64,000 bases of DNA from Sphingobacteriales bacterium (GCA_014763615.1 JACXVB010000011.1:27435-91434); one strand, 5' to 3'. Positions 41,711 to 51,835 are shown, counted from the first letter of the stretch. Numbers and translations: made by a program. Notes: generated by a model from the letters alone, not told the origin.

Positions 41711-42486
41711 GAATGAAATTCTATTCTAATGATGTCATTAATGTATAAGCCCAACAATCCACTTGCTTTCCCTTTATTAATGGCAATTTCTAAATGATCA
41801 GAAATGCCGAAGAGACATAGTTTTTCGCCGTCCGGAACCTCATCATAATGCCAACTCAGCTGTTTAATGGTTTCATTTCTCTTGAAAGAAAGTGTAAAAT
41901 TTCTACCATTTTGAACTTTGGTGAATAAGTCTTTAGTAACGTTAGTGATGACGTTTTCAAATGAATCAATAAAAATCACACTGCCTTTAATCTGGTTTTT
42001 ATCAATCACCGGATGAAGGTTCATTCTCTGCTCAATTTCGTCGGTAGCAATACCAATTTCTTGCAAACTTCGGCCTTGAGCTAAATGACAAGCGGCTTTC
42101 ACAAAGATATCGGCCAAAGGAAAGTGAAGAAATTTTAAATCTTGCATGATATTAATTTCCACCACTTCTTGTGGATCTTCTTCAAAAATCAAGGAAAAAA
42201 TACCGTTATCTGAGCCTACAAAATAATGATCACGATATTTTATCGCCAAATATTTATTGTTGGCACTGTAAACAGTATCTATCCCAATAAGATGTACTGT
42301 GCCTTTAGGAAAATAGCCAAAGCAGTTTTTGAGAATAAAGGCAGCTCTTGAAATATTGAAAGCCTGAATTTCATGGGTTATATCAATAATATTCACATTT
42401 GGCAGCGTATTGTAGATACTGCCTTTTAATGCCGCTTGATAAAAATCTTTATAACCTAAATCTGTGGTTAAAGTAATAATTGCCAT
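41707..42486 (-). CDS. S-adenosyl-L-methionine hydrolase (adenosine-forming), DUF62
   Basis: A 259-residue protein of the SAM hydroxide adenosyltransferase family, which hydrolyses SAM to adenosine and methionine. N-terminal TLTTDLGYKDFYQAALKG has the conserved Asp of the active site; VHLIGIDTVYS, YFVGSDNGIFS and the C-terminal SVIFIDSFENVITNV match the family. It is divergent from phoH with about 100 bp between them. The biological role of this family is still debated. Confidence 0.92.
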   Translation of the reverse strand: MAIITLTTDLGYKDFYQAALKGSIYNTLPNVNIIDITHEIQAFNISRAAFILKNCFGYFPKGTVHLIGIDTVYSANNKYLAIKYRDHYFVGSDNGIFSLIFEEDPQEVVEINIMQDLKFLHFPLADIFVKAACHLAQGRSLQEIGIATDEIEQRMNLHPVIDKNQIKGSVIFIDSFENVITNVTKDLFTKVQNGRNFTLSFKRNETIKQLSWHYDEVPDGEKLCLFGISDHLEIAINKGKASGLLGLYINDIIRIEFHS

Positions 42487-42587
42487 TAAAATTGTGAATA
42501 TTTATTCTTAATCTTGTATCATAAGATTAATGCTACAAATATTAAATTTTTAATCCATATTCATACCAGAAACATAAAATCTATAAC

Positions 42588-43556
42588 TTGAACGAACTAA
42601 AAATCACGCTAGAATCTGTTAACCCGGTAGTACTCTGGGGACCTAATAATGAATACTTCGAACTTATCAAACGATCTTTTCCTAAGTTAAAAGTGGTGGC
42701 CAGAGGTAATGAAGTGAAAGCTTTAGGAGAGGAACAAGAACTTTCTTATTTCAATGAAAAGTTAACCAACATCATTAATCATTTGGATAAGTATCATAAT
42801 TTATCAAATAATGATATTGAAACTCTTCTTGGTTCTAGCTCAAGCAAGAGCACTAAGGACGATAAAACGAGAGAAGGTGGTGAAGAAACTGGTGCTTCCG
42901 AGGTGATTGTTTTCGGACCTAATGGGATGATGGTGAAAGCTAGAACGGCTAATCAACATAAAATGGTGAAAAGCATCAATACCAATGATGTGCTTTTCGC
43001 TATCGGCCCAGCCGGAACAGGAAAAACTTACACTGCAGTGGCTTTAGCCGTTAGAGCGCTCAAAAACAAAGAAATTAAAAGAATTATTTTAACTCGTCCG
43101 GCGGTTGAAGCAGGAGAGAATCTAGGTTTTCTTCCGGGAGATTTAAAAGAAAAGATTGACCCTTATCTACGTCCTTTATATGATGCTTTGGATGATATGA
43201 TTCCGGCAGATAAATTAAAAACCTATTTAGAAAACAGAACTATTGAAATTGCACCTTTGGCGTTCATGCGTGGTAGAACTCTAGACAATTGCTTTGTAAT
43301 TTTAGATGAGGCACAAAATGCCACAGATATGCAGTTGAAAATGTTTTTAACCAGAATGGGACCATCGGCTAAGTTTATCGTTACGGGCGATGTCACCCAA
43401 ATTGATTTACCTAAAAAACAGCAATCAGGGTTAATCGGTGCACTAAGAATACTCACAGAAATTAAAGGAATAGATATTATTTACTTAAGTGGGCAAGACG
43501 TTGTTAGACACAAATTAGTAAGGAAAATTTTAGAAGCCTACGGGGATATTCAGTAA
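42588..43556 (+). CDS. phoH: PhoH-family ATPase
   Basis: A 322-residue cytosolic PhoH-like protein. Walker A GPAGTGKTYTAVALAV (near 143-158), then TRPAVEAGENLGFLPGD, PLAFMRGRTLDNCFVILDEA with Walker B, and VTGDVTQIDLP. The N-terminal KH-like region (1-125) is typical of the long type. There is no ATG near the start; TTG 42588 gives MNELKITLESVNPV, the usual Bacteroidota N-terminus, so a TTG start is likely. PhoH proteins are linked to RNA metabolism. Confidence 0.93.
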   Translation: MNELKITLESVNPVVLWGPNNEYFELIKRSFPKLKVVARGNEVKALGEEQELSYFNEKLTNIINHLDKYHNLSNNDIETLLGSSSSKSTKDDKTREGGEETGASEVIVFGPNGMMVKARTANQHKMVKSINTNDVLFAIGPAGTGKTYTAVALAVRALKNKEIKRIILTRPAVEAGENLGFLPGDLKEKIDPYLRPLYDALDDMIPADKLKTYLENRTIEIAPLAFMRGRTLDNCFVILDEAQNATDMQLKMFLTRMGPSAKFIVTGDVTQIDLPKKQQSGLIGALRILTEIKGIDIIYLSGQDVVRHKLVRKILEAYGDIQ

Positions 43557-43569
43557 GTTAAAAGTTATA

Positions 43570-43642
43570 AGTTTAAAGTAAAAAGGATGTAGGAAGTGAA
43601 ATTTATTATAGCAGTTAGCTTTTAACTTTTCAACTTTAAACT
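43570..43642. repeat. Inverted repeat between phoH and purC
   Basis: AGTTTAAAGT (43570-43579) and ACTTTAAACT (43633-43642) are perfect 10-bp inverted repeats in the 95-bp gap, flanked by further AAGTTAAAAG-like words. Such AT-rich palindromic spacers are common repeats in this lineage. It could also act as a weak terminator for phoH. Confidence 0.4.
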
Positions 43643-43651
43643 CCAAATAAA

Positions 43652-44596
43652 ATGCAAGCACTAAAAGAAACTCATTTCAGTTTTCCCGGTCAAACTGGGT
43701 TTTATAAAGGTAAAGTAAGAGACGTTTATACCATTAAGGATAAATACTTAGTAATGGTAGTGAGCGATCGTATTTCTGCGTTTGATGTGGTATTACCAGA
43801 AGCCATTCCTTTTAAAGGACAGGTTTTAAATCAGATTGCAGCTAAATTTTTAGAAGCAACAAAAGATATTGTACCTAATTGGGTAATCTCAGTACCAGAT
43901 CCAAGTGTAACTATTGGTAAAATTTGTGAGCCATTTAAGGTAGAAATGGTGATTAGAGGTTATTTGGCTGGCCATGCTGCAAGAGAATATGCCGCAGGTA
44001 AACGTGAAGTTTGTGGCGTTAAATTACCCGAAGGATTAAAAGAAAACGATCAACTTCCTGAACCTATGATTACGCCAACTACTAAAGCTGCAGTGGGTCA
44101 TGATGAGGATATTTCTAGAGAAGAAATTTTGAAGAGAGGAATAGTATCTGAAGCAGATTACTTAAAACTAGAAGATTATACCAGAAAATTATATCAAAGA
44201 GGTACAGAAATCGCAGCTCAACAAGGATTAATTCTAGTAGATACAAAATATGAGTTTGGCAAAGCCGATGGAGAAATTTACTTAATTGATGAAATTCACA
44301 CGCCAGATTCATCACGTTATTTTTATAAGGAAGGTTACGACGACTTACAGCAAAAAGGAGAACCACAGAAACAACTTTCTAAAGAATTTGTGAGAAGATG
44401 GCTGATAGAGAATGGCTTTCAAGGTAAAGAAGGACAAACCGTTCCGGTAATGACCCCTGAAAAAGTAAATTCTATTTCAGAAAGATATATTGAGTTGTAC
44501 GAGAAAATTACTGGTAAAAGCTTCGTAAAAGAGGATTCTTCTAACGTTTATCAAAGAGTAGAACATCATATTTTACAGGCACTTAAATCACTCTGA
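43652..44596 (+). CDS. purC: SAICAR synthetase (purine biosynthesis)
   Basis: A 314-residue phosphoribosylaminoimidazole-succinocarboxamide synthase, which joins aspartate to CAIR with ATP in purine synthesis. Seen are [58 protein letters not shown] and [20 protein letters not shown], all hallmark segments. The length fits the longer, eukaryote-like and Bacteroidota form. Other pur genes are not adjacent. Confidence 0.97.
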   Translation: MQALKETHFSFPGQTGFYKGKVRDVYTIKDKYLVMVVSDRISAFDVVLPEAIPFKGQVLNQIAAKFLEATKDIVPNWVISVPDPSVTIGKICEPFKVEMVIRGYLAGHAAREYAAGKREVCGVKLPEGLKENDQLPEPMITPTTKAAVGHDEDISREEILKRGIVSEADYLKLEDYTRKLYQRGTEIAAQQGLILVDTKYEFGKADGEIYLIDEIHTPDSSRYFYKEGYDDLQQKGEPQKQLSKEFVRRWLIENGFQGKEGQTVPVMTPEKVNSISERYIELYEKITGKSFVKEDSSNVYQRVEHHILQALKSL

Positions 44597-44603
44597 TGAA
44601 CAA

Positions 44604-44622
44604 TTTTTATTTTGAATAAAAA
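44604..44622. terminator. Weak AT-rich hairpin after purC
   Basis: TTTTTATT (44604-44611), loop TTG, AATAAAAA (44615-44622), just after the purC stop at 44596. The stem is all A-T pairs, so it is only a possible terminator. Confidence 0.3.
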
Positions 44623-44651
44623 ACTCCTACCTTAGGGCATTAACATTGATT

Positions 44652-45029
44652 ATGAAATTTACGGTTGACAAACACGAGAAATACATTTTAATTAAGCTGA
44701 ACGAGAGTAAATTAAATTCTTTAGTTTCGCCTCAATTAAAATCTGAATTAATCTTAACTAACACCGAAGGACAAAGAAACATCGTATTAGACATGTCGAA
44801 TGTGAAATACGCTGATTCTAGCGGATTAAGCAGTCTTTTGGTGGGTCACAGGTTATGTAAAAATGCAGAAGGTCTCTTCATTTTAACGGGTATTAATGAG
44901 GCGGTTTCCAGGTTAATCACCATTTCTCAATTAGATAATGTGATTACTATCGTACCCAAAGTAGAAGAAGCAATCGATCTCATCTTTATGGAAGAGATTG
45001 AAAAAGATTTAAAAAGAGAGCTAAAATAA
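44652..45029 (+). CDS. STAS-domain anti-sigma factor antagonist
   Basis: A 125-residue single STAS domain (from ATG 44652; a TTG lies two codons earlier). The strand-loop DMSNVKYADSSGLSSLLVGH contains the conserved Asp-Ser-Ser-Gly whose Ser is phosphorylated in SpoIIAA/RsbV proteins. It likely binds a partner kinase or anti-sigma factor in the cytosol; no such partner is adjacent. The C-terminus is a charged helix (EEIEKDLKRELK), overlapping the terminator. Confidence 0.9.
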   Translation: MKFTVDKHEKYILIKLNESKLNSLVSPQLKSELILTNTEGQRNIVLDMSNVKYADSSGLSSLLVGHRLCKNAEGLFILTGINEAVSRLITISQLDNVITIVPKVEEAIDLIFMEEIEKDLKRELK

Positions 45030-45042
45030 GTTCTCTTTTTTT
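45011..45042 (+). terminator. Intrinsic terminator at the end of the STAS gene
   Basis: AAAAAGAGA (45011-45019) pairs with TCTCTTTTT (45032-45040), followed by more T. The left arm is inside the last codons of the STAS gene. Confidence 0.6.
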
Positions 45043-45055
45043 AATTTAACCGAAC

Positions 45056-45967
45056 ATGAGATTCGAAGTCACGATTTTGGGCAGTAGTTCGGCAACACCA
45101 ATTTTCCATAGAAATCCTACTTCCCAAATATTAAATATTAACGAAAAACTTTTGATGATTGATTGTGGTGAAGGCACTCAACAGCAAATGCTTCGTTATG
45201 GCATTAAATACCATAAAATAGACCATATTTTTATTAGCCATTTGCATGGCGATCATTTTTTTGGATTAATAGGTTTGATTTCGTCTATGCACCTCAACGG
45301 CAGAACAAAACCTCTTTTTTTATTTTGTCCTGCGGAGTTGAAAACCATTTTAGATTTACAATTCTTACATTCTGGTACAGTTATTAAATTTCCTATTGAA
45401 TATTATTTTACCAATACCCAAGCTTCTGAAACCATTCTAGAAACTAATGATTTTACCGTAGATACCTTTGTACTGAATCATCGCATTCCGTGTACCGGTT
45501 TCTTTTTTAAACAAAAATTAAAACTCAGGAAGATTTTAAAAGACAAGGTTTCTGAAATTGGAATTCCTAATGCTTACTTTCCTTTATTAAAAAGAGGGAT
45601 AGACTATAAAGATGCCGATGGAAATATCTACAAAGCAAATCAATTAACCACTGATCCTGATGTCCCTCGTTCTTACGCTTATTGCTCAGACACTTTAGCA
45701 GATGGATCATATTTATCAGAAATACAAGGAGTTGATACTTTATATCATGAATCAACATTTATGCATGATATGGTAGATAGAGCCAAAGAAACCTTTCATA
45801 CCACCGCTTTTGAGGCTGCGCAAATCGCTAAGAAATTAGATGCGGATAAATTGTTAATTGGTCATTTTTCTGCTCGCTATCGTGATTTAACACCTTTACT
45901 TTTAGAAGCAAGAGAAGTTTTTCCGGAAACTTATTTGGCTAATGAAGGGGAAACTTTCATGATATAA
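45056..45967 (+). CDS. rnz: Ribonuclease Z (tRNA 3'-end processing)
   Basis: A 303-residue MBL-fold endonuclease that removes 3' trailers from tRNA precursors. Seen are ILGSSSATPIFHRNPTSQ at the start, the zinc motif SHLHGDHFFGLIGL (HxHxDH), FVLNHRIPCTGFF, SYAYCSDTLADG, YHESTFMHD and the C-terminal LLIGHFSARYRD, all as in short-form RNase Z. The gene follows the STAS terminator and ends at a hairpin shared with the convergent MCE gene. Confidence 0.95.
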   Translation: MRFEVTILGSSSATPIFHRNPTSQILNINEKLLMIDCGEGTQQQMLRYGIKYHKIDHIFISHLHGDHFFGLIGLISSMHLNGRTKPLFLFCPAELKTILDLQFLHSGTVIKFPIEYYFTNTQASETILETNDFTVDTFVLNHRIPCTGFFFKQKLKLRKILKDKVSEIGIPNAYFPLLKRGIDYKDADGNIYKANQLTTDPDVPRSYAYCSDTLADGSYLSEIQGVDTLYHESTFMHDMVDRAKETFHTTAFEAAQIAKKLDADKLLIGHFSARYRDLTPLLLEAREVFPETYLANEGETFMI

Positions 45968-45988
45968 AAAAAGCCCAATCATGGGCTT
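45965..45988. terminator. Hairpin terminator between rnz and the MCE gene
   Basis: AAGCCCA (45971-45977), loop ATCA, TGGGCTT (45982-45988). On the minus strand a T-run follows it, so it is a canonical terminator for the MCE gene that ends at 46014; it may also stop rnz. Confidence 0.75.
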
Positions 45989-46013
45989 GACAAATCTAAA
46001 TAATAAGATTTTA

Positions 46014-46958
46014 TTAATCTTTCCTGCCTCCAAATATGGAGAAACTGACATAACGTTTTGGATTCGCTTTTAAATCTATCATTAACTCATCTAAATTTTT
46101 AGCTGCTTGATTTAAGTTATTGTACAATTTCTCATCATTTAACAACATGCTCAATGTCCCTGTTCCATTATTCACTTTACTTACAACGGCTTGTAAATCA
46201 GCCACAGCTTGATTGGCATGATCTATGGTTTCTTTAAATTTTACCTGCGCCATTTGATCAGACAAACTATTGAAATTGGTTAAAATATTATTAATCTTTT
46301 CATTGTTGTTTTTCAAATTGGCTGATATAGATTCAGCATCCGAAAGGATATGATCGATTCTTTCTGCTTCAATCCCAACAGTTCCATCCACTTTTTTAGA
46401 AGTTGATTCTAAGGTCTCTAAAGTTTTTGCAATACTCACAAAACTGCGGTTGATGTTTTTCTGAAACTCTGGATTTAAAATTTGATTTACAGAGGTTAAA
46501 ACAGAGTCTAACCTAGAAATAATCATCTGCGCTTTCTTTTGTACAGGCTCTACTTGCTCTAATAAATTGGCTTGCACATTGGCATTTAAAGTATCACCAT
46601 CTATCGCATATTTTAAACTGTTTCCTAAATCAAAAATCACAGCTTTACTGCCCAATAAATCGGTACTTTCTAATCTGGCAATGGTGTTTTTAGGGATTTC
46701 GTACTTAGGATTAATTTTAAATTGTGCTAAAATTTGACCATTTGGTAATAGAGTAAGCCCAGAAACTCTACCTATTTGGTATCCATTTACTAAAACAGGC
46801 TTTGAGATAGCTAAACCATCTACTTTATCATATTTAGCATAAAATTCATTTTCTCTAGAAAAGACATCATTTCCCTTTAGAAAATTATATCCTATAATAA
46901 AAGTGGCAATGGCAAATGCCGCTAAAATTCCAACTTTGGTTTCGTTTGAGATTTTCAA
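46014..46958 (-). CDS. MlaD/MCE-domain protein
   Basis: A 314-residue protein anchored by an N-terminal membrane helix (VGILAAFAIATFIIGYNFL, about 9-27), followed by one MCE domain (about 35-115, FYAKYDKVDGLAISKPVLVN then GQILAQFKIN) and a long helical, coiled-coil-like tail (about 135-310). MCE proteins form hexameric rings that carry lipids between the membranes, usually with an MlaE-MlaF ABC partner. Those are not in this window. It lies 27 bp downstream of the amidase gene on the same strand. Confidence 0.9.
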   Translation of the reverse strand: MKISNETKVGILAAFAIATFIIGYNFLKGNDVFSRENEFYAKYDKVDGLAISKPVLVNGYQIGRVSGLTLLPNGQILAQFKINPKYEIPKNTIARLESTDLLGSKAVIFDLGNSLKYAIDGDTLNANVQANLLEQVEPVQKKAQMIISRLDSVLTSVNQILNPEFQKNINRSFVSIAKTLETLESTSKKVDGTVGIEAERIDHILSDAESISANLKNNNEKINNILTNFNSLSDQMAQVKFKETIDHANQAVADLQAVVSKVNNGTGTLSMLLNDEKLYNNLNQAAKNLDELMIDLKANPKRYVSFSIFGGRKD

Positions 46959-46985
46959 ATCTTTTATTTTTTAAATGACTGATTT

Positions 46986-47822
46986 TTATGATTCAGCTTG
47001 CTTTTTATACACAATAATGGCATTTAAGATGTTTTCTACAATTTCCGACTGCCCATCATTAGAATTGATATATTTTTCTTCTTCAGGGTTACTGATAAAA
47101 CCTATTTCTGTTAAAATGGCCGGCATTCCAGCCTTTCTTAAAACAGCTAAAGGCTTTTCTTGTACACCACGGTTGATTCTGCCACTTTTCGTGTATTGAT
47201 CTTGCACTAATGATGCCAACTTAATACTTTGTTCTCTAAAGGTATTTTTCATCAATGAGAAAATGATATAACTTTCTGGGTCATTAGGGTCAAAACCATC
47301 ATATTTATCTTTATAGTTGCTTTCTAGTAAAATAGAAGCATTCTCTCTCAAAACATCATCCTGTTCTTTTAAAGTGTTAAAACCGGTAACCCATGTTTCC
47401 GTACCTCGTGTTCTTGGGTCTGGAATATGTTTCCCTTTATACCAAACCAAGGGCATAGAGTTACAATGAATAGAAATAAATAAATCTGCTTTTTTTTCAT
47501 TCGCTAACCCAATACGATCATATAATGGAATGAAAACATCCGTTTTACGAGTATAGATTACTTTTACATCTGGCAAGCTATCTTCAATAGCTTTACCAAG
47601 TTTTAAAGCCACTGCTAAAGCCACATCTTTTTCTTTGGAGAAGACTCCATGAGTAGAACCATCTTTACCTCCATGACCAGCATCAATAACGATAGTTCTA
47701 ATTTTACTTCCTGTGGATATTTTTTTTGGTTCATCAGCATTTTTGGCCGAACTTAAAACAAAGGAACAGCACATCGTTAAAACTAAACAGCTAATAAACC
47801 TTTTCGATGTTGTAATTTTCAT
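46986..47822 (-). CDS. N-acetylmuramoyl-L-alanine amidase (Amidase_3)
   Basis: A 278-residue periplasmic zinc amidase of the AmiC type that cleaves the lactyl-peptide bond in peptidoglycan. A signal peptide (SCLVLTMCCSFVLSSA) leads into the catalytic domain: VIDAGHGGKDGSTHG (first His), FISIHCNSMP (His), and ILTEIGFISNPEEE (catalytic Glu). There is no AMIN or SPOR domain. It is divergent from the LptD-like gene, with only about 55 bp between their starts, so the two promoters overlap. Confidence 0.93.
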   Translation of the reverse strand: MKITTSKRFISCLVLTMCCSFVLSSAKNADEPKKISTGSKIRTIVIDAGHGGKDGSTHGVFSKEKDVALAVALKLGKAIEDSLPDVKVIYTRKTDVFIPLYDRIGLANEKKADLFISIHCNSMPLVWYKGKHIPDPRTRGTETWVTGFNTLKEQDDVLRENASILLESNYKDKYDGFDPNDPESYIIFSLMKNTFREQSIKLASLVQDQYTKSGRINRGVQEKPLAVLRKAGMPAILTEIGFISNPEEEKYINSNDGQSEIVENILNAIIVYKKQAES

Positions 47823-47878
47823 TAATTTTGGGCGTTTTTCGTTAACCTTGCGTACAAAAATATTATTCTTATTTGATT

Positions 47879-50530
47879 TTGAAATTTACCTATATATTTT
47901 TTACTTCTCTGTTATTATTTGTAAACATTAATACGAGGGCAAATACACTTTTTCAAAAAGACACTTTGAAAATGGCAGTAGATAGCTCTATAAAATTATC
48001 TCCTGATACACTTAAAACGGATAGTTTGCGCAAAAATTCTACAAAAGGTAAGATTGAAGTAGAAGTTAAGGCTACCGCAGAAGATTCTACCGTTTATGAT
48101 CGGAAAAATAATATCCTTTATTTATATGGAAAAGCGAGGGTAACCTACGGAGAGCAGCAAATTGATGCCGGTTTTATCAAGTTTAACCAAAAAGATAATA
48201 CCATTTTTGCGAAAGGTAAAATAGATTCACTTGGTAGATTTTCGGGTTTGCCAATTTTTAAAGATCCTAAAGAAGGAACTTTAATAGCAGATTCTGTTTA
48301 TTACAATTTCAAAACTTCTCGAGGTAAAATTTATCAAGTTTATACTGAACAAGAAGGAGGCTATATTACCGGTGGTAAAATTAAAAAGCAGGCCAATGAT
48401 GAAGTACACCTCAAGAATGTGGTTTACTCAACCTGTAATTTACCTGCTGGTCATCAACATTTTGGTATCGTAATTACTAAAGGAATTGCTACTAAAAATC
48501 AAATTATCACTGGTCCTGCATTTTTAGAAGTGGAGGGTGTACGCATTCCTTTACCTATTCCTTTTGGTTTCTTTCCTAAACCCAACAAAAGAGCATCTGG
48601 TATTATTTTGCCTTCTGTGAGAGAAGATCCTACACTGGGTTTCGCACTTACTGATTTTGGTTATTACATTGGTTTAAATGATTTTTGGGATTTAACCTTA
48701 AAAGGTAGTGTGTATTCAAAAGGCTCTTACGAAATGAACGCCGCCAGCAGATACACCAAGAGATACAAATACTCAGGTAATTTATTTTTAGCGTATTCTT
48801 CACGCAAATTTGGCGTGGAAGGTACGCCAGGATACGATAATCCTACCAAAGATTTTCAAATAAGATGGTCGCATCAGCAAAATCCAAATGCACATCCGGG
48901 AACTACTTTTTCTGCTTCGGTAAATGCTAGCACCCGTGGAGCTTTCAGAAATTTGCCGGGTTATAATTACCAACAAATTGTACAAAATCAGTTAAACTCT
49001 AGTATTGCTTATTCTAAAACATGGGCAAATACGCCCTTTAATTTAAGTACCAGTATCAGACATAATCAAGATTTAACCTCCGGAACAGTTTCTTTGGGTT
49101 TGCCAAGTTTAAACTTTAGCATGACCACCATCAATCCATTTGATCAAAAAGATAGGGTTGGGGAGCAAAAATGGTATCAACGGATTGCTGTTGGATATAA
49201 TTTAAAAGCGGATAATGAACTAAATACTTTTGATTCTTTATTATTTAAACCTCAAACTTTAAATAAGATAAGAAGTGGAATTCAACACAGCATTCCGATT
49301 TCCATGTCGTCTAAGATATTTAAGTATTTCCAATTTAGTCAGAGCTTAAATTATAATGAGAATTGGTATTTCCAAACCATCAGAAAGCATTATGTAGTCA
49401 CTCCAACCCCAACAGGAACTAAAAATTCGGTGGCTTTAGATACTGTTCAAGGATTTAGAAGAGCCGCTGATTACAGCATCAGCGGAAGCTTATCTACCAA
49501 AATTTATGGGCAAGTTAATTTTAAAAAAGGGAAATTAGTAGCTGTTAGACATGTGTTTACGCCTAATATAGGTTTCTCTTACAGACCTGATTTCGGGAAA
49601 CCAAGTTTTGGTTATTATGATTCTGTTCAAGTAGATCAATATGGAAAAAAACAAGCTTATTCTATTTTTGAGGGCAGTTTATATGGTGGCCCTAGTAATG
49701 GGCGAAGTGCTGCCATGAATTTTGGTTTAGAAAATAATATTGAAATCAAAGTAAAGAGCGATAAAGATACTACGAATAATGGGATCAAGAAAATCCCTAT
49801 TTTACAAGGTTTAAGCATTAATGGTTCTTATAATTTTGTTGCAGATAGTTTAAAACTTTCTCAACTCAGCTTTAGTGGCAGAACTTTTTTTACCGAGAAA
49901 TTGGGAATCAGTTTTTATGGTAATTTAGATCCTTATGTTTTTTATAAAGAATTAAATAACGGACAAATACAAGGCAGGAATATCAATCGATATCGTTGGC
50001 AAGATGGCAAATTTCCAAGATTAACTAATCTAGGTTTTTCTTTTGATTACAGTTTAAACTCCAATAGTTTAGGTAAAAATAATGCAAGTAATAATCCGCC
50101 TACAGGGCAAAATAATCCTGATCTTTTTACAAGGTTGAACGCTCAACAAAGAGATCAGTTGCAGCAAATTAACAGAGATGCCAACGCTTTTGTAGATTTT
50201 AGCATTCCCTGGAACTTGAGCTTTTACTATAATTTCAATTACTCCAATTCGGGTTTGGTTAAATCAGTAATTCAAACTTTAAATGCCAATGGAGATTTTA
50301 GTTTAACACCAAAATGGAAAGTTCAGTTTAATTCTGGATACGATTTCCAAAACCATAAAATTAGTTTAACTTCTTTCTCTATTTACAGAGATTTACATTG
50401 TTGGGATATGTCTATCCGATGGATTCCTTTCGGACCTTTTCAAAGTTACAGTATAGATTTAAAAGTAAAAGCACCTATTCTTCAAGATTTAAAGCTGAGT
50501 AAACGTCGTGAATATTACAATCAATTTTAA
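47879..50530 (+). CDS. LptD-like outer membrane LPS assembly protein
   Basis: An 883-residue outer membrane protein. After a signal peptide (from a TTG at 47879, MKFTYIFFTSLLLFVNINT; another TTG lies two codons earlier) there is an LptA/OstA-like jelly-roll region (about 60-180; VYDRKNNILYLYGKARVTYG and similar repeats), then a long beta-barrel ending in Phe. The IPLPIPFGFFPKPNKRASG segment and the barrel match Bacteroidota LptD-like proteins that place LPS in the outer leaflet. Only one clear Cys pair site is visible, so disulfide wiring differs from E. coli LptD. Confidence 0.85.
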   Translation: MKFTYIFFTSLLLFVNINTRANTLFQKDTLKMAVDSSIKLSPDTLKTDSLRKNSTKGKIEVEVKATAEDSTVYDRKNNILYLYGKARVTYGEQQIDAGFIKFNQKDNTIFAKGKIDSLGRFSGLPIFKDPKEGTLIADSVYYNFKTSRGKIYQVYTEQEGGYITGGKIKKQANDEVHLKNVVYSTCNLPAGHQHFGIVITKGIATKNQIITGPAFLEVEGVRIPLPIPFGFFPKPNKRASGIILPSVREDPTLGFALTDFGYYIGLNDFWDLTLKGSVYSKGSYEMNAASRYTKRYKYSGNLFLAYSSRKFGVEGTPGYDNPTKDFQIRWSHQQNPNAHPGTTFSASVNASTRGAFRNLPGYNYQQIVQNQLNSSIAYSKTWANTPFNLSTSIRHNQDLTSGTVSLGLPSLNFSMTTINPFDQKDRVGEQKWYQRIAVGYNLKADNELNTFDSLLFKPQTLNKIRSGIQHSIPISMSSKIFKYFQFSQSLNYNENWYFQTIRKHYVVTPTPTGTKNSVALDTVQGFRRAADYSISGSLSTKIYGQVNFKKGKLVAVRHVFTPNIGFSYRPDFGKPSFGYYDSVQVDQYGKKQAYSIFEGSLYGGPSNGRSAAMNFGLENNIEIKVKSDKDTTNNGIKKIPILQGLSINGSYNFVADSLKLSQLSFSGRTFFTEKLGISFYGNLDPYVFYKELNNGQIQGRNINRYRWQDGKFPRLTNLGFSFDYSLNSNSLGKNNASNNPPTGQNNPDLFTRLNAQQRDQLQQINRDANAFVDFSIPWNLSFYYNFNYSNSGLVKSVIQTLNANGDFSLTPKWKVQFNSGYDFQNHKISLTSFSIYRDLHCWDMSIRWIPFGPFQSYSIDLKVKAPILQDLKLSKRREYYNQF

Positions 50531-50533
50531 ATT

Positions 50534-51784
50534 ATGTTAGCAGAACTGATCACCATTGGTGATGAAATACTTATTGGGCAAATTATAGATAGCAACTCGG
50601 CTTGGATGGCCACAGAATTAAATAAAATTGGGATTAAGGTGAAACAAATCACTTCGGTTTCTGATGATGAGCAACATATTTTAGAAGCTCTAAAAAATGC
50701 GCAAGAGCGGGTAGATATCATTATCATGACGGGTGGTTTAGGTCCAACAAAAGATGATATCACTAAAAAGACTTTGGCTCAATATTTTGGAACCAAAGAC
50801 TTCGTTTTTCATCAACCGAGTTATGAAATTATCGAGCGCATTTTTAAGAAATACAAATCTCCGATGTTAGAAGTGAACCGCCAACAAGCGATGGTTCCAG
50901 CTAATTGCGAAGTCTTATTGAATGAACAAGGGACAGCTCCCGGAATGCTTTTTAGAAAAGAAAATAAGGTTTTTATTTCTATGCCAGGTGTGCCTTATGA
51001 AATGATGAATTTGATGACTGAAAAGGTAATTCCTTTACTTCAATCAGAATTTAATTTACCGGCCATTTATCATCAAACCATTCTCACAGCAGGAGTGGGA
51101 GAATCTTTTTTAGCTGAGCAAATTAAAGATATTGAAGACGCCTTACCTCCAACTATTAAATTGGCTTATTTGCCAAAATTAGGTTCGGTAAGGTTAAGAT
51201 TAAGTACTGTTGAGCATGCAACAGATGCCTTAAAGGCGGAAGTTCAAAAATATACTGATTTAATCATCGATAGAATTCCGGATTGTTGGGTGGCTAAAGA
51301 AGACATCCCAATAGAAAAAGTAATTTTAAATCTGATGGAAGAAAAACATCTCACACTTTCCGTAGCCGAAAGTTGTACAGGTGGATATATTTCCCAACTC
51401 ATTACCCAACATCCTGGATGTTCTGCGGTATTTGCAGGTGGAGGTATAGTTTATTCTTACGAGATGAAATCTAGGTTATTAGGGGTAAACCCCGAAACTT
51501 TAGCCACTTTTGGTGCAGTAAGTGAAGAAACCATTATGGAAATGATCTCTGGAGCTTTGAAAAACTTTGAAACAGATTATGCTATTGCCGTAAGTGGAAT
51601 TGCCGGACCAGATGGCGGAACGGCAGAAAAACCTGTTGGTACGGTTTGGATAGCCGTTGCCAACCAGCATCAAACAATAGCCAAGAAATTCAGTTTTGGA
51701 AACAAGAGACAACAAAATATCGAACGCTCTGCAATGGCAGCTTTGAATCTTTTATTCCGTTTATTGAAAGAGTTTGATGCGTGA
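50534..51784 (+). CDS. cinA: CinA-family nicotinamide-nucleotide amidohydrolase
   Basis: A 416-residue protein with an N-terminal MoCF-like domain (MLAELITIGDEILIGQIIDS, IIIMTGGLGPTKDDITKKTL) and a C-terminal CinA domain (SVAESCTGGYISQLITQHPG, SGIAGPDGGTAEKPVGTVWI) that deamidates NMN. The length is full. The start lies 3 bp after the LptD-like stop, so the two are probably one unit, although the functions are unrelated. Confidence 0.95.
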   Translation: MLAELITIGDEILIGQIIDSNSAWMATELNKIGIKVKQITSVSDDEQHILEALKNAQERVDIIIMTGGLGPTKDDITKKTLAQYFGTKDFVFHQPSYEIIERIFKKYKSPMLEVNRQQAMVPANCEVLLNEQGTAPGMLFRKENKVFISMPGVPYEMMNLMTEKVIPLLQSEFNLPAIYHQTILTAGVGESFLAEQIKDIEDALPPTIKLAYLPKLGSVRLRLSTVEHATDALKAEVQKYTDLIIDRIPDCWVAKEDIPIEKVILNLMEEKHLTLSVAESCTGGYISQLITQHPGCSAVFAGGGIVYSYEMKSRLLGVNPETLATFGAVSEETIMEMISGALKNFETDYAIAVSGIAGPDGGTAEKPVGTVWIAVANQHQTIAKKFSFGNKRQQNIERSAMAALNLLFRLLKEFDA

Positions 51785-51801
51785 TTTTAAGCCAATATTG
51801 C

Positions 51802-51809
51802 TATTTTTG
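51802..51809 (+). promoter_or_regulatory. -7 promoter box upstream of the E2 gene
   Basis: TATTTTTG fits TAnnTTTG and lies 26 bp before the ATG at 51836. A TTTG at 51773-51776 is 25 bp upstream, longer than the usual spacing, so the -33 element is uncertain. Confidence 0.4.
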
Positions 51810-51835
51810 TAACAAACCAATTTTAAAATAAATTC